Shown: in pieces, positions 54,990-64,000 of the stretch
How positions within the stretch are numbered: position 1 is the stretch's first letter
Layout of the letters: every line of letters begins with the position of its first letter
Assembly: GCF_026914185.1 (NCBI RefSeq)
Contig: NC_070570.1
Coordinates: forward strand, 806,001 to 870,000
DNA: 64,000 bases
DNA from: Puccinia triticina
Taxonomy: Eukaryota > Basidiomycota > Pucciniomycetes > Pucciniales > Pucciniaceae
Direction of reading: 5' to 3'
The notes under the pieces: generated by a model
The model's input: only the letters and a program-made list of their open reading frames with translations
Databases searched by the model: none
Told to the model about the DNA's origin: nothing
Program-made: the position numbers and the translations under genes

Positions 54990-57900
54990 TACATCATTTC
55001 AAAGCTCAATGTAGGACATTGAGCCTCTGTTACAGTGCCATTACAGACTATTATGTATTGGAGCAGTGGTGCATTGGCCGCTTGATACATAAATTTTAAA
55101 AACACTGTAGCACATTGCTGTGCTGTTACACAAAACAGAAATTCCCGTGTAAAGGAGTGGGTGCATGTTACAATACCGTTACAGTGTAACAGCAATACAT
55201 TGATACATTACACACCGCTACAAATACATTTATTGTAATGGTTAAATTGTTGCTGACAATCAAAGGAAATTCCCTTTGTTGACTGGCATTGTACCTGTAC
55301 TGGCCATCAAAGGGAATACATGATGAGCTAGACTAGGGCTGATGACAGCGGACACAAGGCAAGGGCAAGTGGAAGTGGTGTGGAAAGATGAGTATCATTG
55401 CACATCATGAAGAGAGAAAGACAAGAGGAGAAAAGAGAAAGAGAGACAAATACTATACCTGATGACAGCGGACATGAGGCAAGGGCAAGTGGAAGTGGTT
55501 TGGAAGGATGGGGAAAGAGTCCTTCCACGCCCTCTGTCTTGTAAGAAAGTAGCACTCAGGTAGCTCTGGGCTAATAACCTGATGAGCTAGACTGGGGCTG
55601 ATGACAGCAGACACAAGGCAAGGGCAATTGGAAGTCGTGTGAAAGGATGGGGAAAGAGTCCTTCCACACCCGCTGTCTGAGGTAGACTAACTACAAGATG
55701 TGATTTGTGAGTGACAGACAAGAAACATGTATGTAGCAGACAAAACAGAAAAGAAAAGATGAAACACAAGTGACAATCTTAACAATACATATTGGTAAAT
55801 GGCACTGCACCAGCCATCAAATGTAATTTGTATTCCCTTTGAATAAACAGCACCATACTGGCCATCAAATTGAATTTGTATTTATTTGATGAATGGCTGT
55901 AGGCTTACCAGGGGGTGCCAATTCCCAAAAAATCCCTTGTTTAAGGGGTGTTTTGACTGGGCAACTCCCAGAATTTGAGAACAAAAGGGGGGAATTTTGG
56001 GTTGAAAATTCCCAAAATTCCACCTGATTTGGCCAACAACTCCAAATAACTGTGACCCAAAAAAAGATCCCGGTGGTCGCGGCCCGGGGTTTGGGTTGGG
56101 GCATGAGGGCTCAGCCTGCACCCTGAACCCTGTATGCCCCAAGGTATGCACTGAACAACACTGCAACAAATCCAATACATGTATTTGTATTCCCCTGTAT
56201 TGCATATACATTGTATTTGTATTGTATTGCTCATCCAATACAATAGGCTGTATTTTTGCATTTTGTATTGCCCCCCTCATATGTAATATCTTTTGGATTG
56301 GCTTGGTCAATACATTTTATTTGGACTGTATTTGGGGGGAAATACAACAAAAATACACCCAGTCATTTTTTATTTTCAGAGAAATCCAATATAATGTATA
56401 TGCATATACAATAAATCATCATGTATTGGATTTGTTGCACCGTTGCACTGAGCCCTGGGGCATGACTTTTTCTCCAAGACGAGTCAGACCTGGCCTGGCC
56501 CGGTGGTCCGGAGCCCTTGGAGGAACCCTCCAACCACCCAATTGATGAAGCTGAAGGCCAGTGAAGCCTCCCCCCTCTTTTTTAGGCAAGATCATTTACC
56601 CATACCCGCGCAGGTACCTGGGTGCAAAGTGCCAAGCTCTACGCCTGATGGCAATGTGAGAAAATATTTGAATTGATTCAAAGCAAAAATATGCCCCAGA
56701 ATTGTTTAACCCAAATCAAATTTGAATAAAAATACCCAAATCAATTTGATCTGGTGTGCTATTCACTGGAAGGAACACCACAACCACCTTGGAGGTGAGA
56801 TTTTGGATGAACTTTGCTTCCACCCAGGCTGAGAAATAATCATCAGCAACATTGGAGCCGCCCAATTCCATTGAAGCCCCTCCAAAAATATTATCTTTGG
56901 TTGGATAGCAAAGCTCTAAGGGTTGTAAGAGATCTCTCTTTTGGAAAGCATTATAGTTCCAACACCTGTGTGCAACAGGCTGCTTCAAAGAGGACCACCA
57001 GAAATTCTCCGCCACTCTACAATGCACAAAGATCTGCACAGATCCAAACCAGTGGGAAGGATTCACATTTCAAGATACTCCTCCACCTAATGCCATAATC
57101 CTAGCTGGTATCTTGAATAATCCAAAGCCACCTCCACTGAGTCTGAATAGAAATTCAGATGCTTGACTGGCAGAGAATCTTTTTCAAAATTGGAGGAAGC
57201 CAGATCTGATTCATTATATCAGTAAGGAAATTGAGAAAGGCCATTCAGCATAGTGAATGTTTGGCAGGGGTGGTGAAAAATATCAAAGGAAAAGATTTGA
57301 ATGAGAGTGAGCCAGAGTGTCTTTGGATTTTTAGGGAGACTCTGAGCTTTGGTCATCTGAATGAATGACTGTGCATCAACCTGGAGCACAAAATGCTGTC
57401 TAGTTTAATTTTTTGTGGAGGCAGACCCTGATGGCTATGCTGAAATTCTGTGGTTACTGCCTTGGGTCAGTTTAGAGCCTGGGATGTTGGCCATTGTGGC
57501 CAGAATCAAGGTCTGCTGGTTGGAGGGGTTGAATCTGTTAAATATCAAACTGAAGGTTTCAATTTTATTAGACAAAAAAGAAAAACAAGGAACACAAACA
57601 AAGAGAAAGAAAGGAAAAAAAGTACCTGAAGGCAAACACAACAGAAAGCAAGAGCACGACAAATATTGGGATGATGAGGGAGGAAGAAAAGAAGAGCAGA
57701 CTGAAGGAAACAAATGTCAATCAGAGAACGAGGAAAAGAGAAACACAACACAACATACAACCAATGAGATTTTATCAAGGGAGTGCCAAAAGTCTTGAGG
57801 AGTTGGTGAGTGATTTTGAAGACCAAGAGTTTTTGATGTCTTCTGGAGGAACAAACAGTCAGGAAATTGAGACTTTTAGATGATGTGATAAAAAGGTGTC

Positions 57901-58667
57901 GAGCGAGTTCCTCAGAGAAAAAGAGATGAGGAGAAAGAGTTGATGAGTTTAAATATTCTGAGAGTGTCGAGTTTGCAGGAGAGAAAGTTCGAGTCAAAAA
58001 GATCAGGTTGTCCGAGTTGGGCAAGCCAAATGAGCTGTTGTCATGTTGGATTGAGATTTTCCAAACCGGCGAGATTGAGGGACAAGCGTGAGGAATCTTG
58101 GAGACTGAGGGAAAAAAGAAAGTCAAGGTTCCTGTTATGTGAAATCCACAGGACAGGGACATCAAGCTCAATTCAGGGCGCGGGTTTGACTCTCAACAGA
58201 AGTTGCCTCTTTGTGTGGCAAAGGCAGGTGTGAAGCTCCCCTCTCACCATTGGGGTTTGGGATTACATAAAACTAACCCCCAACGCCGAGGGGCATGAGA
58301 TGATGGGTGCTTAGGCTCATCCCAGTGCTTCCCCAGTTGGCCAGAGATCTGACCTCACCCAAATAAAGAAACTTTGTCTCTCTCTTGTTATATGTCAAAA
58401 TTAGCAAAGTCCCTCAAGACTTTGGGAACCTGGGGGGATAGGCTGAACTTTTGAAGCAAGCCTCTGCAGGGACTTCATTGTCACAGCAAGAATCCACTTT
58501 GATTATTTTTTCATCAAGTTATGCTGATCACAGGTGGTGAAAGTGTGGTGTTTAAGGGCTTGTAGAATCCTCTGAGAAAAATCTACACAAAAACAAGCCA
58601 CCAATTGTGCACACAAGCTTCAAAGTGCAGTTTGCTTTTAAATCCAACGGTTTGTGGACTTTTGTGG
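54990..58667. other. Repeat-rich intergenic region, no supported gene
   Basis: Three direct copies of a block starting GATGACAGCRGACAYRAGGC occur at about 55,340, 55,464 and 55,597. The segment 56,160-56,450 is rich in TGTATTG/CAATACA motifs resembling 61,230-61,440. The segment 57,570-58,130 is strongly purine-rich on the plus strand and opens long frames on both strands by composition alone. A CCCGCGCAGGTACCTGGG motif at about 56,608 resembles the ends of the hAT-like elements. No RNA gene or intact protein is recognised. Confidence 0.5.
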
Positions 58668-58675
58668 AATTTCCG

Positions 58676-60157
58676 TAGAGATGGCATCAGGTACCCGTTT
58701 CTGGGTACTTCACCAGGGGAGATATGTTCCCACTCCCCAGGGAGTGCCAGAGCTGAATTTGATGTGAGTTTTGGTCGGATTTGAGCCTGATGTGCATCAG
58801 TAACTCATCCCTAAATGAATTGAAGTGGATGCAGAAGTGAGTCAAAAGTCAGTCAGAATTTATTTGGGAGTCAACACAATGTTGTGTAGAATTCTTTTGT
58901 TTTCTAGGTACAACTAGAGGAAAAAATATGATGAAATGATATTTCACCCAAGTCCAACTCATCAATTGCTCCTGTTTGATGATGTCAAAGGATAGGAAAG
59001 CAAAATTGCCATTCTTGAATGTAATTCCTGTAAAAAAAATGAGTTTCTTGTAATTCACATTATATGCCCTCAGGTACAAAGTTAAAGTAAAAGTCAACTT
59101 GGTATTATTGGGTTTAGAATTTCGGAATGTGGTAATGTTGCAGTAAAATTAGTGAAACCCATTTTCTTGGAAATGCTGTAATCAATTTGAATTTGGCTAA
59201 AAAAATGGTGATAAACTATTGTATTGGGGTGAAAGTCTGAGGTAAGTCAAGGTTGGATTGCAGTGCCACCCCAGTTTGGCCACATATACTGGCCTCTTCA
59301 CAAAAGTGATTGTGTGATTTTTTGTCTTTTTTGCTTTTCAAAATTCACATGTACACATGCAAGTGAACGTTTTTGCACTTTGCTAATAGTCACCCTAATG
59401 TGCGCGCGTACATTGAGGTGGAAATATCACAGGATGGGCCTTTCACAGCCACATGAAAAGTATAAACTTTGTGTTGAGACACCAATTGTCCCCCTGATGT
59501 ACGCGAGTACATGAGGGGGACAATATGACATACTGCGCCTTTCACATCCCCATGAAAAGGACACACTGGTCATGGAGCCAAGAAAGGCCTATATTTTGGA
59601 TGAGTTCTGGATGAATTCCAGATGAGTTCTGGATGGATTCCAGATGAGTTCTGGATTATTCCTTGGCAAGTTATGGTTTATTTCAGGATGATTTCCAACT
59701 GATTTCAAGCTGACTTCCAGTCTTGTTCATGCCCATTCAATATTTCTTTACCAAAGGCCTCTAGCAAATTTATGGAACAAAGTTACGGTAAGGCACTCCC
59801 TGGGGAGTGGGAACATATCTCCCCTTGTGCTTGGTACCTGTTTCCAGGTACCTCCTTTGGGAGGCGGGTACCTGGAAATGGGTGCTGGGTGTGGGTGCGG
59901 GTGTCCAATATCAGTGAAATTTCAGGCAGGTACCCGCACCCGCCACAGGTACCTGCGCAGAAAGTGCCGTCCTACAGGGTAGGGATGGCGCTGGTTACCA
60001 TTTTGCAGGTACCTGTTGCCTGTAGGCGGGTACCTGTCTGGCGTGGCAGGTACCTGCCAGCGGGTGCCGGGTGTGGGTGCGGGTGTCCAAATTTTGTGAA
60101 AATTTGGACAGGTACCCGCACCCGCCACAGGTACCTGGGTGCGAAGTGCCATCTTTA
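58676..60157. mobile_element. hAT-like non-autonomous element, 1,482 bp, with 8-bp target duplication
   Basis: The element begins TAGAGATGGCATC and ends GTGCCATCTTTA (imperfect inverse). Perfect 8-bp duplications AATTTCCG flank it at 58,668-58,675 and 60,158-60,165. Internally, 58,680-58,755 (containing GGGGAGATATGTTCCCACTC) faces 59,784-59,850 in inverse orientation. The right 300 bp hold further palindromes around GGTACCTG and a hairpin TGTCCAAATTTT/AAAATTTGGACA. No transposase is seen. The termini match the 209-bp MITE at 6,589, so both belong to one family. Confidence 0.8.
59598..59660. repeat. ~23-bp tandem repeat
   Basis: About 2.5 copies of GATGAGTTCTGGATGAATTCCA-type units occur inside the hAT-like element. 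Confidence 0.75.
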
Positions 60158-60165
60158 AATTTCCG

Positions 60166-63100
60166 TGAGTAAGAGGATTTTCATGAACCACATCAGATTA
60201 TATGTGTTGGATGGCAAAAAGTCAGGCCTGCGGCAAAAAGTCAGGCCTACAAACTGAGCTATTTTATTCTAAATAAAGTATTGATAGCAAGGAATTGTAG
60301 TGCTTCAAAATTCCCTCCCAGCCAAACTCAGAATCTTGGCTCTGAAAAAGAGGGTGATAGCGTGCAATTCCCTCCTGCCAAGGGCTGTTGGAGCTAACTT
60401 GACTAAGGCCCTCCCAAGGGAGGCCAAAGGCCTCCCTCTGGGAGGGACTTATGCCTTACAGGTGATTTTGGCCTGAGAGTTATGCCCCAAATCCTTGCCT
60501 TTTTGTGCTAAGGTCCCTGTACGGTGGTTTGTTTTTGTGATCACCCCATACATTTTCACTAAGACTCAACAGAAGCCTGGCTATCTCCAGCCACCTTCTG
60601 GTGTATTTTTCTCCTTGCCAAACTTGAGATACAGGGGATGTAAACACAAACAAAACTTGTCCTGGCTAGAACAGATGATTGATCACTGTTTTTCCAACTG
60701 GCTCCCTCAGGATTTGGAGTGAATGGCCAAAAATGCATGTTTCCACACGCATCCTGCAGCTTTGTGACATTCTCAGATCTGTCAGAGCAGTGAGGCCTGG
60801 ATACCTGTCATTTTTTTTCCTCAAGGCAAGTGTATGGATTTGCACTAAAAATGCTGTTTTAACAGTCTCTGGGTTGGCTTTTGCCATCCACCATCTTTGA
60901 TGGATCATTGTGAGTGAGGCAGGAGGACTCATGATGATATTGATGCATCAAAAATTAGACAAGATGTTGATATTTCATCTGATCCAAAAACATTGTTGGG
61001 ATCCTCGGGGGTGAAGGAGCTATGGGAACATTTGTCAAAATCAGAGTTTTTGGCCTTATGCGGTATTGGTGATTTAGGACTGAGAGCACCGGTGGTTTGA
61101 GCCCCCACCTTTGGACTTAGTTAAGTTTGCTGTTGGAGGCTTGCTTTGCAAGACACACACCCGCAGCAGAGGGACTTTGTTAAGTTTGGATATATGTAAA
61201 TACTGAGAGATCTGATCTCTCCCAACAAAACTATAACAGATACAATACAATACAGGTTCACCTTTATATCTGTATTGTATTGGCTTATCCAATACATGTT
61301 TTTTGGCAAAAATGTGTTTGATTCTATTGTTCCATCCCATGCACAGTTTTGGTAAAATATGTATTGTATTGGGGGGAAAATCACAGCAATGATTTTATTT
61401 CTGTGTACATATTGTATCAAAAAACCAATACAATACACCAGGAAAAATAAATTTGCCAGACATCAGGTGAGATCAAAGTTCAAAAAACAATGGCTGTCAC
61501 TTTTTTCCAGCTCTGGTGCCACCAAAACTAAGGTAAAATTGCCTGTTTCCTCCAGGGGGCTGTCCATGTGGCCAACTGTGAGTAGCTCATTGGACTTAGG
61601 CTGATGTCACCTGTAGTCTACTATCTAGTGACAGTTTATTTTTCCTGGTGATACAGATACATATATTGGCACCTAATATTGATAAAATACAAATACAATA
61701 CCAATAACTGTACTTTATCTGTTACAGTGTTGCTCCCAACTATTTCTCCAAAGCAATTCAGCCCCCCAATTTAGGAAGTAGAAGTTCTACTGGATTTGGG
61801 CTTACTCCCATGCTGATCTCTCTTATCTGCTCAGTGAGGTTCCACTGGGCACTTAAAGCGGGAGCATGTATCTCATTGTATTTCCTGCTAGGGCCAGGGG
61901 CCTTGAATTCAAGCCTTGTGGTTTCTCATCAATTGGTTTCATGCCTTGCCGCTTTGCTTCATTTTCTGTGCTTTGTGGTAATTTTTTATTTGTATTGCCT
62001 CACAGATTTAGTTGGGCTGGCTTTGAAATTGGATCTATTCCTGGAAGTGGCAGTGTAGTTGTTACATTTTAGTTTATGTCTGTAGTCTGCTGTCTGTCAT
62101 CCAGTGTTTTCTGCGGCCATCCAGTGTTTTCTGTTGTCTGAATTTCTGGATATGCTTTAGCTCTGCTATGTCCACCAGCTCTATTGGTCCTGTAAAAAGA
62201 AATAGATGTGGTGATGTTTGAGTCATGTATGTGGCACTTGGTAGAGTTCTAGTGGTTTTGGAGGAATCAAGAATTGGAGGTGCACAATTAGGAGGATGTA
62301 ATTTTACTCTGCTTTTCCCCAACAAGAAACCCAGAATCACACCTTTAGAAAACAGGCTCATTGTCATAATTGTGGTGTGTGGTGTTGGCATCAGCTCTTT
62401 TGCCAGCAGATTCAGTACTTGGATTTTGGTATTTTAAGTCCAGTGACCAGTATGCATGTAAGAGTTCAGGATGGGGGGCTCTTTACTGGTAGGGTATGGG
62501 AGACAGGCCCAGGGAAGGAAAAGGTTTTGGGGAGCGGGAACAAGGAAGGCCAATGCCTGATGGGGAGTTCAAGAACCAGCGGGGGTGGATTGCTTTCTCC
62601 GGAGAGATGATACAATAAATCTCTGTCAGTACTGATCTATGTACAAAAAGATTAAAGGGAGAGGGAGCGAGAGGGAAAAGTAGCAGACTCACATATCTCA
62701 GGAGAGATGATAGAATCAATCTCCTCTGAGCTAGGAGGGGAAGGAGGACAGACTAAGTAAGGTTCAGTTTGAGATCTTGGGATCATTTGTGTGAAACCCC
62801 CAAGGAGGGGGGTTCACACAGGGTCAATGGGTGGCACTGGCAGGATTGGGATCAAGTCTTTAATTTTAGCTGTCAGAGTTAGTTCTAAGCAATGCAGGGG
62901 TTCTAATTCTCTGTAAGCACCCACCCCTTTTTGAGCTTCCTAGTCTTCCCTGTCCGTCTGGTCTGACTCCAGGTGTGTGTCCAATCCTCCGCAGCAGCTG
63001 CAACACAGGTGTGGTCATTCACACTCACAAACAATTATAGTTTTGACCACAAGTTGATAAATAAATGGGGTGGGTAAAATTATATACATAGTAAGAACTG

Positions 63101-63653
63101 AGCTAAACTGAGTATACCCAGCCAAAGAAAAAAAAAACAATTCCTTAAACTCAGCCAAAACCATTTTTGCATTGTTTGGAGAATTATTTTTTATTTGGCT
63201 GAGTATACTCAATAACTCCTGGGCAAAAATATATTTTTTTGTGGTGTATGTGCATAGGACTGTATGTACTGCTTCAATTGGCAGTACCTTCAATATAGTG
63301 CAGTTTAGTACTTTTTTTGAGATATCAGAGACTACAATATAGGCTGTTGAACATGTGGCACCTTGGGAATCGTTTTGTAAAGACTGGCACTGATCTCCGG
63401 TTTTGTTAGATCGCCGGGCGGGTGTGGGCGGTACCGCACCGCTTTTTCCGAAAAATCCGGCACCGCCCAGCGGGAGGTCAAACTGATCAAAGTCTCTGCG
63501 GGCGACCTCCTCGGAGGGACTTCCCTAAGTTCGGGGACGGGTGCGGCCCCGGGCGGTACCGAATGACATTTTCTAGCTGATGCCATCCTGCTTTAGAACT
63601 GCTTGTGAGCTAAACTTCAGCCACACATGTAATTCATTTGATAAGTAGTCTAA
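60166..63653. other. Repeat-rich intergenic region, no supported gene
   Basis: A 20-bp direct repeat (GGCAAAAAGTCAGGCCT) occurs at about 60,212 and 60,231. CAATACA/TGTATTG-rich sequence lies at 61,230-61,440 and 61,680-61,720. Paired GGAGAGATGATA motifs occur at about 62,599 and 62,700, and a hairpin GTGTGAACCCC-type at 62,790-62,820. A CpG-rich block at 63,395-63,560 contrasts with its surroundings (GCGGTACC motifs in both orientations). The open frames of 60-105 codons show no family features. Confidence 0.5.
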
Positions 63654-63980
63654 TGGAGGACTTCCCGTCGCAATCTGGGAGCAATCTGAGAGCCTCCCAG
63701 AGTCTCAAAGCCTAAATTTCCCTGCGAAATTTGGCTCAGATCTGGGTCTGGAAGGGGTTCCCAGATTGACGGGAAGTCCTCCAATGGATGACTTCCCGTC
63801 GTTGTTTAGAGAGCTCTAGATGCCCCTCTACATCCTAAATTAAGACAGCTATCAAAAACTCAACCAGTGCACATGAAGTTAATGAACTCTAGGGTTAGGA
63901 AAACATTTTCCTTTTAATTAAGAGTTTGGGTTTGTAAATTGAGATCTGGGAGGCTCCCAGACTCGACGGGAAGTCCTCCA
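63654..63980. repeat. Two adjacent palindromic repeat units
   Basis: TGGAGGACTTCCCGTCG at 63,654 faces GACGGGAAGTCCTCCA ending at 63,783. Immediately after, TGGATGACTTCCCGTCG (63,785) faces CGACGGGAAGTCCTCCA ending at 63,980. Inner sequence also mirrors (CTGGGAG/CTCCCAG). These look like two MITE-like units joined end to end, or one interrupted by another. Confidence 0.75.
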
Positions 63981-64000
63981 ATACATTTACAATCAAATTC

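Noticed and set aside
57415..58171. Long open frames on both strands
   Set aside because: The region is purine-rich, which removes stops by composition; neither product has family features.
1..64000. CRISPR array or prokaryotic operon
   Set aside because: Repeats here are contiguous minisatellites without unique spacers, and the genes are intron-bearing eukaryotic genes.
1..64000. tRNA or rRNA genes
   Set aside because: I looked for T-arm GGTTCGAATCC-type boxes and rRNA-like stretches and found none that also fit a full structure.

Overview
The window looks like a piece of a large, repeat-rich fungal genome, most likely a basidiomycete. The gene content and the compact genes sitting in expanded AT-rich repeats suggest a rust (Pucciniales), but no sequence here proves the order. 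Spliceosomal introns of about 40-150 bp interrupt most genes, and the proteins recognised are eukaryotic: cytoplasmic dynein heavy chain, COX17 and secreted phospholipase B. There is no sign of a prokaryotic genome.

Layout. Bases 1-12,500 are repeat territory: a large inverted-repeat structure (about 1,835-8,972) with several minisatellites, a hAT-type MITE with a perfect 8-bp target duplication (6,581-6,805), and a related longer element (9,844-11,228). Bases 12,500-51,900 are a CpG-rich gene island: a hypothetical gene (12,744), a secreted expansin/RlpA-like gene with a frame problem (14,423-15,889), two convergent phospholipase B genes (16,962-19,408 + and 20,676-23,067 -) with a small three-exon gene between them, the dynein heavy chain (24,586-40,927 +), COX17 (41,357-41,754 -), a tyrosine-recombinase (DIRS-type) retroelement (about 42,600-47,360 -), and an SppA-like S49 peptidase gene (48,217-51,801 +). 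Bases 51,900-64,000 are again repeats: a coding remnant, a Tc1/mariner-type element (54,011-54,991), a hAT-type element with a perfect 8-bp target duplication (58,676-60,157) and palindromic units at the right edge.

How it fits together. The two phospholipase B genes carry signal peptides and share four intron positions, so they look like a locally duplicated secreted lipid-degrading pair, next to a secreted wall-active-type protein. Dynein, COX17 and SppA are housekeeping or organellar-type genes. The retroelement sits just upstream of COX17 and SppA and keeps an apparently intact recombinase, but its reverse transcriptase and RNase H each show Asn where the family has a catalytic Asp. Both changes, and a nonsense codon in its gag-like ORF, fit C-to-T change at CpG. 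The repeat flanks are visibly poor in CpG while the gene island is not, which is consistent with methylation-linked decay of repeats. Exon models were derived by eye from splice signals and reading-frame closure; no database search was run.
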